Notes under the pieces: model-generated
What the model was told of the DNA's origin: nothing
Seen by the model: the letters and a program-made list of their open reading frames with translations, nothing else
The model's database searches: none
Shown: positions 8,809 through 17,957 of the stretch, in pieces
How positions within the stretch are numbered: position 1 is the stretch's first letter
Layout of the letters: every line of letters starts with the position of its first letter
From: Ulvibacterium marinum
GTDB lineage: Bacteria > Bacteroidota > Bacteroidia > Flavobacteriales > Flavobacteriaceae
Direction of reading: 5' to 3'
Assembly (NCBI RefSeq): GCF_003626755.1
Contig: NZ_RBCJ01000003.1
Location: 62,001 to 126,000, forward strand
Length of the DNA stretch: 64,000 nt
Made by a program: the position numbers and the translations under genes

Positions 8809-10173
8809 TTACGATCTTAAAAATGCCCTGAACCATTTCCCGGATTTCTTGATAATTCTTTCTTGGGTGGTGAAATCTACATACACCAACCCGAATCGGG
8901 AATGGTAACCTTCTGCCCATTCAAAGTTGTCCATAAAGGTCCAGGCAAAATATCCCGAGACCTCTAGCCCTTCGTTCTTCGCTTTTAGAACTTGTTTCAA
9001 ATAATCCTGTAGATAATTCACCCTTTTTGGGTCGTCCACCGATCCATTTTTCAATTTATCCTCAAATGCTGCCCCGTTTTCGGTAATCATGATTTTTTTA
9101 ATTCCCGGATATGCGTTGAATTTGGCAATCATTTCATAAATACTGGGAGGATATACTTCCCAATCCATTAACGTAATGGGAACGTCCCGTTCGCTGGCCT
9201 TTACGATTTTGGCCCTTAAATAGGGCACGCGATAACTGTGTTTAACGACTTCCCTTGTATAATTCTGAATGCCGATAAAGTCGAACGTGAAGATCATATC
9301 CTTTAGGTCGTTCGGCTGTTGATACCTTTCCAGGCGTTTTAAAACCTTTAGGTTTTCCGATGGATACCCCAAGCCCAAGGTAGGTTCAATAAACAAACGG
9401 TTTAACAAGGTGTCTGCCTTTTTTGCCGCTATCAGGTCTTTTTCATTTTCGGAATACGGGGAAATTTGCGAACATGAAAACGTAGTGCCAATACTGGATC
9501 GTTTAACTTCTTCCCTCAAAATTCTACCTCCAAGGGCCTGGCATAAGGTAGCGTGATGTACTGCTGGCAAAAAACTTTTTAATCCCCTACGCCCAGGTGC
9601 ATGGACTCCGAGAAAATAACCCGCGCCCGTAAAGACCATAGGTTCATTTAACACCATCCAATGCTTTACCCGATCACCAAAACACCGTGCACAAAGACGG
9701 GCATATTCACCAAACCAACCTAAAATATCCCGATTAGTCCAACCCCCTTTAGCTTCCAAGGCTTGAGGTAGGTCCCAGTGGTACAGGGTAACCCAAGGAG
9801 TGATACCACATTCCAAGCAGAAATCTATGACACGATTGTAAAAATCGACTCCGGCCCTATTTACTTCACTATGACCATTGGGAATCAATCTTGGCCATGA
9901 AATCGAAAATCGGAAGTTTTTGATATGCATTGACTTCATCAAAAGAATATCCTCGCGATAGCGATGGTAGAAGTCGCAAGCTACCTGCCCGTGATGTCTT
10001 CCGAAAATTGTTTTTGACTTTGCCGTGAAATTGTCCCAGATGGACATTCCTTTGTCGTCTTTCTCATAAGCGCCCTCAATTTGATAGGCCGCCGTGGATA
10101 CACCCCATACGAAATGATTGCCAAAATCGGTCTTCTTCAAATCAATAGGGAGGCTCGTTGGAATTTTTCGCAT
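8809..10173 (-). CDS. GH1 family beta-glucosidase
   Basis: This 454-residue enzyme has the full GH1 TIM-barrel signature: N-terminal FVWGVSTAAYQIEGA, acid/base Glu177 in LNEP, nucleophile Glu365 in TENG, and the C-terminal TFMDNFEWAEGY. It lacks a signal peptide and is probably cytoplasmic, hydrolysing beta-linked gluco- or galacto-disaccharides or glycosides. Length is typical for the family. It is the last gene of a minus-strand operon, 8 bases after a glycosyltransferase gene that itself overlaps an LpxH-like phosphoesterase. That context is unusual for GH1, which more often sits with sugar transporters, and hints at a glycolipid or glycoconjugate substrate (inference). Confidence 0.93.
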   Translation of the reverse strand: MRKIPTSLPIDLKKTDFGNHFVWGVSTAAYQIEGAYEKDDKGMSIWDNFTAKSKTIFGRHHGQVACDFYHRYREDILLMKSMHIKNFRFSISWPRLIPNGHSEVNRAGVDFYNRVIDFCLECGITPWVTLYHWDLPQALEAKGGWTNRDILGWFGEYARLCARCFGDRVKHWMVLNEPMVFTGAGYFLGVHAPGRRGLKSFLPAVHHATLCQALGGRILREEVKRSSIGTTFSCSQISPYSENEKDLIAAKKADTLLNRLFIEPTLGLGYPSENLKVLKRLERYQQPNDLKDMIFTFDFIGIQNYTREVVKHSYRVPYLRAKIVKASERDVPITLMDWEVYPPSIYEMIAKFNAYPGIKKIMITENGAAFEDKLKNGSVDDPKRVNYLQDYLKQVLKAKNEGLEVSGYFAWTFMDNFEWAEGYHSRFGLVYVDFTTQERIIKKSGKWFRAFLRS

Positions 10174-10181
10174 TCGTCTTT

Positions 10182-11186
10182 TTAGTGAAGGACACCGGCG
10201 GTAGCCTCTTCAAGAATCCGGTCGATAATGGGTTCCGTAATATCGGGATAGTAAACCTCTACTTTTCGATTGCTTTCCACCCAGTCCTGAAGCTTCCCAA
10301 AGTGTTTCATTTTTAACGATTTTACTACCGGAACCCCCATTTCTTTCAATGCCGCTGCGTTACACTGTTGTTCATACTGTCCTTTCATGGGTATGACCAT
10401 AAGCTTCTTGCCCATATGTAGCACTTCCGCGGGCGTCTCAAAACCTGCTCCACAGAGCATGCCTTTACACGATGCCATACTTTGAATAAAAGCCTTATTG
10501 TTGATTTTGCGAACGGAGACATTGCTCTGAAAAAAATTGGTGCGGGTATGTTTGGAAAAAACTTCCCATTGAATTCCCTTCACTTTTGAGAGCATATTCA
10601 GAATCTTTTCGTCGCTATAGGAAGGCAAATAAACCGTGTAATGATTTTTTGAACTTCGGGTGGTTTTTCGTATCTCTTGCCGCACAATCGGGGTAAATAT
10701 GTTGCTGTTGTATTCCTTGAAATGTAATCCGTACGATTTTGTTGTTGGCGCATACTTTCGAAGAATCAGCTTTCCCAAAGGGTCATTTTTCTTTGGTCTA
10801 GGAACTTCCGGTGCCAAAACCGCCGCTTGGTGGCTAAAACCGATACAAGCCTTATTTTGCAATTTACAGCCCCAGGCGGTTATCGGTTCAAAGTCATTAA
10901 TGATAAGGTCGTATTGGGCAACGGGAATACTTTTGATTTCCTTTTGCAATCGTACTGCGTTGGTTTTTAGATACGTGCGCCACATATCCACGCCTCCCTT
11001 TTTTCCAAAAATGAAACTCCATCCTTTTAACTGATATTTAATGGGATAGGGAATAGGGATATCTGCTTGAGTGCCGCTGACCAGGATATCGAGTTCTATA
11101 TTTTTTCGTTCAAGGACGGGAATGATATCCCTTGCTCGACTCAAGTGCCCATTTCCCGTTCCCTGAATGGCATAAAGCACTTTCAT
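10182..11186 (-). CDS. MurG-like glycosyltransferase
   Basis: The 334-residue protein opens with MKVLYAIQGTGNGHLSRA, the glycine-rich first Rossmann strand of GT-B glycosyltransferases of the Glyco_trans_1_3/MurG-like type. The C-terminal half carries GMLCGAGFETPAEVLHMGKKLMVIPM, the nucleotide-sugar-binding region of that fold. No membrane segments are present, so it is probably a cytosolic or peripheral enzyme that glycosylates a lipid carrier or lipid. Its start ATG overlaps the stop of the upstream phosphoesterase by 4 bases (ATGA), indicating translational coupling. Donor and acceptor sugars are not predictable from sequence. Confidence 0.85.
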   Translation of the reverse strand: MKVLYAIQGTGNGHLSRARDIIPVLERKNIELDILVSGTQADIPIPYPIKYQLKGWSFIFGKKGGVDMWRTYLKTNAVRLQKEIKSIPVAQYDLIINDFEPITAWGCKLQNKACIGFSHQAAVLAPEVPRPKKNDPLGKLILRKYAPTTKSYGLHFKEYNSNIFTPIVRQEIRKTTRSSKNHYTVYLPSYSDEKILNMLSKVKGIQWEVFSKHTRTNFFQSNVSVRKINNKAFIQSMASCKGMLCGAGFETPAEVLHMGKKLMVIPMKGQYEQQCNAAALKEMGVPVVKSLKMKHFGKLQDWVESNRKVEVYYPDITEPIIDRILEEATAGVLH

Positions 11187-12064
11187 TTTACTTGGTTATG
11201 GAGGGATTCAGTACTGTTTTGCCCGATACTCTTGAATTCCTGCAGAAGATGTTCAAAAAGTACGTTTTTCTCCAGGACTTCAATGGGGTCGGCGACATCG
11301 ACATCCGAGGTCTTGGCCGATGCGTCTTCGCTATAACTGTATAGTTTCCATTTGCCTCGATGGTATTCCAGCGAGGTGAGGTTTTCCACCCAATCCCCAG
11401 AATTCAAATACAGTACTGCACCTTTGTCCGTTTTGACCTCCTTAATTTCCGGTTGATGGATATGGCCGCAGACCACATAGTCAAATTTCTTTTCTATCGC
11501 AATATTGGCAGCGGTCTTCTCAAAATCACTTATGAATTTAATGGCCGATTTCACCCCATTTTTAATTCGCTTTGACATGGAAACGGGTCCTTTGCCCATT
11601 TTTTTACTGATAAAATTAACAAAGCGGTTTAAGAGAATCAGAAAATCATATCCGATGGCGCCGAGCTTTGCGATCCACTTGGAATGCTGCATGGTTACGT
11701 CAAACACATCTCCATGGAACATCCATGCCTTTTTTCCTTTTAAGGACAGTACCACCTTGTTAGATATGGTAAAGGAGCCCAAAGTAAAACCTACGAACTT
11801 CCGTAACATTTCATCATGGTTCCCCGTAATATAGTGCACCTTTACCCCATTGGAAACCCATTGCATAATTAGCTTTACCACCTTCATATGAGACTTGGGC
11901 CAATAACGTTTGCTAAACTGCCAAATATCTATGATATCACCATTTAGTACAACTTGCTTGGGTTTTATGGACTTTAAATAGGCCAATAACTCCTTGGCGT
12001 GACATCCATATGTGCCCAAATGCACGTCTGAAATGACCACAAGGTCTACTGATCTTTTTTTCAT
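11183..12064 (-). CDS. LpxH-like metallophosphoesterase
   Basis: This 293-residue protein has the calcineurin-type metallophosphoesterase motifs in order: VVISDVHLGTYG (D-x-H), LNGDIIDIW (GD), ITGNHDEML (GNHD), FHGDVFD and VCGHIHQPEI (GHxH). It is related to UDP-2,3-diacylglucosamine hydrolases and likely cleaves a nucleotide-linked lipid precursor or similar phosphoanhydride at the membrane surface. It is probably a paralogue outside the core lipid A pathway, because it is fused into an operon with a glycosyltransferase and GH1. Length is somewhat longer than canonical LpxH (about 240 residues). It is the first gene of the operon. Confidence 0.87.
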   Translation of the reverse strand: MKKRSVDLVVISDVHLGTYGCHAKELLAYLKSIKPKQVVLNGDIIDIWQFSKRYWPKSHMKVVKLIMQWVSNGVKVHYITGNHDEMLRKFVGFTLGSFTISNKVVLSLKGKKAWMFHGDVFDVTMQHSKWIAKLGAIGYDFLILLNRFVNFISKKMGKGPVSMSKRIKNGVKSAIKFISDFEKTAANIAIEKKFDYVVCGHIHQPEIKEVKTDKGAVLYLNSGDWVENLTSLEYHRGKWKLYSYSEDASAKTSDVDVADPIEVLEKNVLFEHLLQEFKSIGQNSTESLHNQVK

Positions 12065-12366
12065 AGGAAATATGAGGTGTTGGTGTATTTACTAAATCTA
12101 ATTGAAGGCGAGGATGGCTGATGAAACGAAGAACGGCAAGAAGGGTACAATGGCTCGTTATATGCTAAAATTCGATTTATTTTCACGTCGGGACAATCAG
12201 ATTATTCAAAGTTTGTAAATAATCCTTTAGACTATTGCAAAGTTGGTTTTAAGGTTGTGTTAACTACGGGTTATCAATGATATCCCCATCCAGAGCTTTC
12301 AACGATAGTTGAATTTGGTTAGAATTTAAAAAGGTGATCCTAATTTAAGGTTGAATAACCAATTAC
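12065..12366. other. Intergenic gap before the phosphoesterase operon
   Basis: These 302 AT-rich bases separate two minus-strand genes. They must hold the promoter for the phosphoesterase-GT-GH1 operon and the 3' end of the upstream kinase transcript, but I see no convincing promoter, terminator, repeat or small gene. Confidence 0.4.
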
Positions 12367-15300
12367 TCAAGAGGCATATTGTGAAGGTGTTTTGCCGAAA
12401 AGTTCCTTAAAACGTTTTGTAAAGTAGGAAAGGTTGTTGAACCCTACTTGATAGGCAACTTCCGATACGTTCCCGGCTTTGTCCCTAAGTAATTGCGCCG
12501 CCCTTTTTAGCCGGTAGTCCCGAACAAAATCCTGAACGGTTTGATCGGTAAGGGCACGCATTTTGCGAAACAGCTGTGTTCTGCCCATTCCTACTTCTTT
12601 TGCCAGATCCTCAACCCCAAATGAGGAATCGTCCAAACGTTGTTCCAACGTATGTGTCACTTTTTTTAGAAAACGTTCATCCGTAGAGGTAACGGCCAAT
12701 GCCTTGGGTTCTAAACGAAGCTGCCTACTATACTTTTTTCGTAGCAACCGTCGTTGATCGACTAGGTTTTTTACCCGGGCCCTTAGTTCCTCCTTATCAA
12801 AGGGTTTAACAATATAGTCATCCGCCCCTGTTTCAATGCCCTCAAGTTTAGAGGCTTGGGATGCCAATGCCGTAAGTAATATCACGGGAATATGACTCGT
12901 TTTTTCGTCCTGTTTTAGCTTTTCGCAGAGTGTTATTCCGCTCATTCCTGGCATCATCACATCGCTGATTATAATATCGGGAATCTTCTTTTGAGCCAAG
13001 TCGAAACCGTCTTCTCCGTTTATCGCCTCTTCAATTTCGTATGTGTCTCGAAGTTGTTTCCGAATATAAGCTCTTACGTCTGTATTGTCCTCTACTATTA
13101 ACAATATGGGGAGTCCTTTTGTTTTGGCCCCTGGAACTTCTGGGTCGGTAAAGGCCCTAGAGGGAACCACACTATGCAATTCCCGAACCTTTTGTGTCCT
13201 TTCATCCTCAAGTATGATGTTCGCTTTCTTGAAATGCTCCTTGGTAATGGGAAGGACAACCGTAAAGACAGTTCCTTTGCCTTCTTCGCTAGCTACGGAA
13301 ATATGCCCTTTGTGCAATTCTACCAATTCCTTGGTCAGGGCCAAACCAATGCCTGTTCCCATCTTTTTCTTGGTAGAAGGGGCATCTGCCTGGTAGAAAC
13401 GATTAAAAACTTTGCCCAGTTCCGGGCCGGAAATGCCCAAACCGTCGTCCCTAACCTCTATTTTTAAGAAGGTACCTTCTCCTGGAATTCTGCCATTTCC
13501 ATCCGTTGACGAGGCTATAAAGTCTATTTTTCCCCCTTCCCCGATATATTTGAACGCATTGGACAATAGATTATTGATGATTTTTTCAAGGGCATCGGAA
13601 TCAAACCAACCTGATGCTATTTCGGGTGCAACGTTTATATGGAACGAAATATCCTGAAAGTCGGCCAGCGAACTAAAAGCCGCAGCCCGTGCCCTCAAAA
13701 AAGTTTTGAGGTCGGCTTCCGTCAAACGCAAGGGCATATTGCCGGCTTCCAGTTTCGCGAGATCGAGCAACTGATTTACCAGACCTAATAGCTTTTCGCC
13801 GTTTTGCTTCATTAATCGATAGCTTTCTTGATGCTCCTTGTTTTCCGGGCCAGAGGACAGCAGATCGTTCAACGGACCGAGAATCAAGGTAAGCGGCGTA
13901 CGAAATTCGTGGGAAACGTTTGCGAAAAAACGTGACCTAAGATTTACGAACTCCTGCTGTTTTCTGTTAACAAGTTCACGGGACTTCAGTTTTATATTAT
14001 AGTTTCGAAATAAAAGGAGGGAAATAATGATCAAGGAGACAATTCCCCACAGCAGTAGGTTTCTTTGGATGGAACGCTGTTTAACCAATGCTTCCTTGGT
14101 AGCAACTTCGGCTTGTTGTAGCTCTTTTTCCTTGACCAGAAGTTGTATTTGTTGGTCTTTTTTTGCGGTCTCGTACTGGATTTCCCGGGCCACGATGTTT
14201 TTGCTCGTTTCCTCATCAAAAATACTGTCCCTTAACACATAAAACTCTTCTAGATAGGAAAGTGCCTTATTTTCGTTTCCCATTCTTTTGTGCAGGTCAT
14301 ATAATGCATAGGACAGCTTACTTTTGATATCCTTGCTGTCGGTTTGTTGGGAGACCTCCCATCCTTCCTCAAATATTCTTTTGGCTTCCGCCCATTGCTG
14401 CCCGTTTACATGTATGGCACCCAACTCATACAGGCTTGTAGCAATGTTAAAGTCATCCAGTTCAATGGTTTTTTTTAGAGAGATACTCTTATTGAGAAAT
14501 TCAGTACCCTTTACCGGTTTACTACCGGCATACAGCACACCTAGGCTATGGTAATTGAGGCTCAATAAATCTTTAAAATCACCTTCTTCTGATAGCTCCA
14601 AGCTTTTATCAAAATAATAAAGTGCGGAGTCCCTTTGGGAACTTTTATCCATGGCTGCACCAAGACTGTGATAGTTGGAGGCCGTAAGTCTTGCATTGCC
14701 CACTTCCTGGCTGTGTTGCAATGATGCCCTATAGTATTTTAGGGCATTTTTATAGTTCTCCATATTCTCGTACACCCCTGCGATGTTTTCCAAACAACTG
14801 GCCAACAGATAGCGGTCCCCTTCCTTCTCAAAGATTTCCAGTGCGGAGAAAAAATCGGTCAAGGCCAAGTCATAATTGCTATAGTTCCATTGTATGGTTC
14901 CAAGATTAAAATTGACCTTGGCTACCGATACGCTATCACCAGCTTGGCTAAAATAGGGTAGGGAGGCGGTAAAGTTCGTGTACGCATTCTGATTGTCGCC
15001 CTTGTATAAAAAGACAGCTCCCATATTCAAGTAACCATCCGCTATCCCCAGGGTGTCATTAATTTGGTTTCGATAGTCAAAATCCTTTTGGTAATAGGAA
15101 ATGGCCTTATCATACTCGGCCAATGACGTATGTAGAAGACCCAGATTATAGTTAATGTCATGTACCCCATCCAGGTTGCCTAATTTTTGAAATAACCCCT
15201 GACTTCTCTGATAGTAAAAAATACAGCTATCCGTAATCCCGGAATAGAGAAAATAAGTCCCTCTAATTTTATCCGCCGAGGCCATACCGTATTCATGGTC

Positions 15301-15525
15301 ATGGACTAAAGCCAGGTCATATGCCTCTTTTGCATAAAGGTATGATGTGTCCAAACTGACCCCTCTGTAGGCATTGGCCACATCCAAAAGTAGTTGGATT
15401 TTGGTAGTATCCTGATTACGACTCGTTTTGAGCAATTGTTCCAGACTATCAATTTTTGAGTCAAGCTGGGCATGGGTTACCCAGCAGTTTAAACAGATGA
15501 AGCCAAAAACAATAAGCCTTCTCAT
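12367..15525 (-). CDS. Hybrid two-component system: TPR sensor, histidine kinase, receiver, AraC regulator
   Basis: This 1052-residue protein has a signal peptide, a long series of tetratricopeptide repeats (about 60-440, many YY/ALxYF units), a coiled coil, one membrane segment (about 487-508), HisKA with His539 in SHEFRTPLTL, a complete HATPase (N-box NNLLSNAFKY, G1 DDGLGI, G2 GTGIGLAL), a receiver with Asp855 in ISDVMMPG, and a C-terminal AraC DNA-binding domain. All kinase motifs are intact, unlike the paralogue at 2908. The output promoter is unknown; neighbouring genes encode a lipoprotein and a HAD phosphatase. It is monocistronic. Confidence 0.92.
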   Translation of the reverse strand: MRRLIVFGFICLNCWVTHAQLDSKIDSLEQLLKTSRNQDTTKIQLLLDVANAYRGVSLDTSYLYAKEAYDLALVHDHEYGMASADKIRGTYFLYSGITDSCIFYYQRSQGLFQKLGNLDGVHDINYNLGLLHTSLAEYDKAISYYQKDFDYRNQINDTLGIADGYLNMGAVFLYKGDNQNAYTNFTASLPYFSQAGDSVSVAKVNFNLGTIQWNYSNYDLALTDFFSALEIFEKEGDRYLLASCLENIAGVYENMENYKNALKYYRASLQHSQEVGNARLTASNYHSLGAAMDKSSQRDSALYYFDKSLELSEEGDFKDLLSLNYHSLGVLYAGSKPVKGTEFLNKSISLKKTIELDDFNIATSLYELGAIHVNGQQWAEAKRIFEEGWEVSQQTDSKDIKSKLSYALYDLHKRMGNENKALSYLEEFYVLRDSIFDEETSKNIVAREIQYETAKKDQQIQLLVKEKELQQAEVATKEALVKQRSIQRNLLLWGIVSLIIISLLLFRNYNIKLKSRELVNRKQQEFVNLRSRFFANVSHEFRTPLTLILGPLNDLLSSGPENKEHQESYRLMKQNGEKLLGLVNQLLDLAKLEAGNMPLRLTEADLKTFLRARAAAFSSLADFQDISFHINVAPEIASGWFDSDALEKIINNLLSNAFKYIGEGGKIDFIASSTDGNGRIPGEGTFLKIEVRDDGLGISGPELGKVFNRFYQADAPSTKKKMGTGIGLALTKELVELHKGHISVASEEGKGTVFTVVLPITKEHFKKANIILEDERTQKVRELHSVVPSRAFTDPEVPGAKTKGLPILLIVEDNTDVRAYIRKQLRDTYEIEEAINGEDGFDLAQKKIPDIIISDVMMPGMSGITLCEKLKQDEKTSHIPVILLTALASQASKLEGIETGADDYIVKPFDKEELRARVKNLVDQRRLLRKKYSRQLRLEPKALAVTSTDERFLKKVTHTLEQRLDDSSFGVEDLAKEVGMGRTQLFRKMRALTDQTVQDFVRDYRLKRAAQLLRDKAGNVSEVAYQVGFNNLSYFTKRFKELFGKTPSQYAS

Positions 15526-15743
15526 GTTGGGCGGATGGGTTGTTGGTATACCAACTAAGATAGTGGTAAAATCTATCTTTTTTATAGTTATTCCCTAGAT
15601 AATGAGATTAATACATGTAACATCGGTGTTAAAAATTGGAACATCCGTAATAAGCCATCGCTTTCCATACAATTACTTTTGAGAAGGCATTGTGATAGTT
15701 GATACTGGACTATTGCAGATAGTTTTATGTTGAACCAAAACAA

Positions 15744-16277
15744 ATGGAAAGAATGAAAAATAAAGGTTTGGATTACCCGTATAAGAGAATAGGGGCCATG
15801 TTTTCTGTGGCTATTATGTTTATAATACTTGGCACTTCAATTTCTTGTAGCGGTGATGGTGAGGATTTGGCCATATCGTTGGAAGGCCCGGTACTCTCGG
15901 TTTCCGATTTTACCGGGAACTGGACAGCCACAAGCGCGATATTTGAAAGTATTGATGTTCCCGGTAACCGATTGGATATCATTGAGGAAGGCGGAAGTGC
16001 TACATTGACCGTCCAAGCCAATGGCCGATTTGCCATCACGATCAACACTCCTGGACTGGGCTTGGAAACATTTTCCGGTGAACTTGGTTTTAACGGAGAA
16101 GAGTATGGGGATAGATTAATTGTAGTCTTTGATGGTGATGCCAGGGACGATTATGAATTGTTCAATATTGGATTCGAAAACAATGTGCTGTTTCTGAGCG
16201 GCATAACCACTTTTGATTTTACAGGGAATGGAACGGAGGAGTCAGCCGTAATCGATCTGGGGATGGTAAGAAGTTAA
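15744..16277 (+). CDS. Lipocalin-like lipoprotein of unknown function
   Basis: The 177-residue product has a lipoprotein signal ending near TSISC (a second in-frame ATG at 15753 is also a plausible start). The mature part begins with a short linker and then FTGNWTATSA, which resembles the opening strand of small lipocalin-like or DUF-type beta-barrels common in Bacteroidota, followed by alternating beta strands (ATLTVQANGRFAITI; DRLIVVFDGD; NVLFLSGITTFDF). It probably binds a small hydrophobic ligand or is structural; this is fold-level inference only. It is divergent from the large histidine kinase across a gap of about 220 bases. Confidence 0.7.
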   Translation: MERMKNKGLDYPYKRIGAMFSVAIMFIILGTSISCSGDGEDLAISLEGPVLSVSDFTGNWTATSAIFESIDVPGNRLDIIEEGGSATLTVQANGRFAITINTPGLGLETFSGELGFNGEEYGDRLIVVFDGDARDDYELFNIGFENNVLFLSGITTFDFTGNGTEESAVIDLGMVRS

Positions 16278-16321
16278 TCTAGCCCTAATCCGGTGGTAAG
16301 GGGACTGATAAAAAAATGGAA

Positions 16322-17053
16322 TTACGTTTCGGCCTGTATAAAACCAAATACCCTTGAGCTGAGGTCTTCAAGCGTATCCACAATATAGGCATCGTCCAAC
16401 AGATTGCCGGAATGTACGGAGCGTCTTGTAACATCGTTTGTAACGGCAAAGACCTGCATTCCAGCACTGAGTCCGGCTTTGATACCATTAACGGAATCTT
16501 CAATGACCAAACATTCATCCGAATCCAACTGGAGTGCATTTTTTGCCTTGAGATAAATCTCGGGATCTGGTTTGCCCTTATCGACATCGTCCCGGGTTAA
16601 TATCAAGTCAAGTTTATCTACAATTCCCATTAGGGTAACCATTCTTTTCGCTTGAGGTAGATGTGACATGGTAGCCAAAACAACATGAAACTTCTCAAAA
16701 TGGGCCTTGTGCAGAAGCTCTAGGGTAAAGGGGCAAAAATGTTTGGATAAAAGTGCCGTATCCTTTAGTATTTCATCATAAATGGACAACCGTTTGTTGA
16801 TGATACGTTCTTTGATATGATCAGAATCCTGAGAGCCCAAGTGCAGTTCCAATTCCGATAAGAATTCCCTGTAGAGACCTTCCACGACCTTTTCCCTGGA
16901 CAACCCCACGAATTTTCCAAAAACATCCAATACCTGTTGTTCCCCTACGGCATGGTCGGTCAACTGTTGTATGGCCTGGGCATACGAAGTTGCCTTCAAT
17001 ACTTCCGTCTGGATAAGTGTTCCATCCAGGTCAAAAATTAGAGCTTTGATCAT
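16322..17053 (-). CDS. HAD-superfamily phosphatase or phosphoglucomutase-like hydrolase
   Basis: This 243-residue protein has HAD motif I FDLDGTL (nucleophile Asp8, acid/base Asp10), motif II in VLATMSHL, the Lys region DVDKGKPDPEIYL and motif IV LVIEDSVNGIKAG. A helical C1 cap lies between motifs I and II, as in beta-phosphoglucomutase and related sugar phosphatases. It likely dephosphorylates or isomerises a sugar phosphate in the cytoplasm. It converges with the lipoprotein gene and is divergent from rpiA across 140 bases, so a shared sugar-phosphate theme is possible but unproven. Confidence 0.85.
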   Translation of the reverse strand: MIKALIFDLDGTLIQTEVLKATSYAQAIQQLTDHAVGEQQVLDVFGKFVGLSREKVVEGLYREFLSELELHLGSQDSDHIKERIINKRLSIYDEILKDTALLSKHFCPFTLELLHKAHFEKFHVVLATMSHLPQAKRMVTLMGIVDKLDLILTRDDVDKGKPDPEIYLKAKNALQLDSDECLVIEDSVNGIKAGLSAGMQVFAVTNDVTRRSVHSGNLLDDAYIVDTLEDLSSRVFGFIQAET

Positions 17054-17193
17054 TACAGGTCGAATTTAGGAAAATTAGGTAAAGTATCTAGCGCTATTTT
17101 GTTTTTACCTTTTTCAGGTGTGGACCACAATGTCTCCCGGCACTTTAATTGTTCCGTTATTAATTATCTTAGTCCGGGAAAGAGCTTTTAAAA

Positions 17194-17883
17194 ATGAAGT
17201 CGACCGTAATAGAACATGAAAAGAAATTAGCGGCCTATGAATCGGTCTCCTTGGTTAAAAACGGCATGATAGTCGGTCTGGGATCGGGGTCTACAGCCGA
17301 ACATATGATTCGCAAATTGGGAGAAGAAGTTGGGAAAGGTCTGTCCATAAAGGGAGTTCCCTCTTCTGAAAAGACAGCTCAATTGGCGAAGGATTTGGGC
17401 ATAGACCTAATACCATTGGAAAAAGCCGGTAAGCTGGATATTAATATAGACGGAGCGGATGAATTCGACCCACAATTCCGATTGATAAAAGGTGGTGGCG
17501 GGGCATTGTTGCGGGAAAAAATTCTTGCCTATAATGCTAAGCTAAACGTAATCATTGCCGATTCCGGAAAGAAGGTCGATATCTTGGGCAAATTTAAGTT
17601 GCCTCTGGAAACCATTCCTTTTGCCACCCCAACGATACTTGCCCAGCTGATTGAAATGGGTTTGAGACCCGTCCTAAGAAAACACGATGGGAAAACGTAC
17701 AGCACCGATGAAAATAACTGTATTCTTGATGTCGATATTTTTGGGGTCAAAGATATAAATAGCTTAAATAGAACCCTTATAGAAATGCCCGGGGTGGTTG
17801 AAACCGGACTTTTTCTGAAATCCACGGATCTAATCATCATGGGACAGGGTGATGAGACCCTATTTTTGAGGAATGATCGGTAA
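17194..17883 (+). CDS. rpiA: Ribose-5-phosphate isomerase A
   Basis: The 229-residue enzyme interconverts ribose-5-phosphate and ribulose-5-phosphate in the non-oxidative pentose phosphate pathway. Family motifs are complete: GLGSGSTAEHMI (phosphate loop), DGADEFD (catalytic Asp pair) and KGGGGALLREKI with the catalytic Glu and Lys. The length is normal for RpiA. It is a cytoplasmic housekeeping enzyme, apparently monocistronic, followed by a perfect 8-bp inverted repeat between it and the convergent phytase-like gene. Confidence 0.96.
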   Translation: MKSTVIEHEKKLAAYESVSLVKNGMIVGLGSGSTAEHMIRKLGEEVGKGLSIKGVPSSEKTAQLAKDLGIDLIPLEKAGKLDINIDGADEFDPQFRLIKGGGGALLREKILAYNAKLNVIIADSGKKVDILGKFKLPLETIPFATPTILAQLIEMGLRPVLRKHDGKTYSTDENNCILDVDIFGVKDINSLNRTLIEMPGVVETGLFLKSTDLIIMGQGDETLFLRNDR

Positions 17884-17914
17884 AAAAGGAGGGTGTACAA
17901 ACATAGGAAACTCT

Positions 17915-17941
17915 GGAGAGACAGAAGTTATCCGTCTCTCC
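17915..17941. terminator. Inverted repeat between convergent genes
   Basis: Arms GGAGAGAC (17915-17922) and GTCTCTCC (17934-17941) form an 8-bp perfect stem with an 11-base loop between the convergent rpiA and the phytase-like gene. Position fits a shared terminator, but neither side has a strong U tract. Confidence 0.45.
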
Positions 17942-17957
17942 AAAGTTGATTTACACG

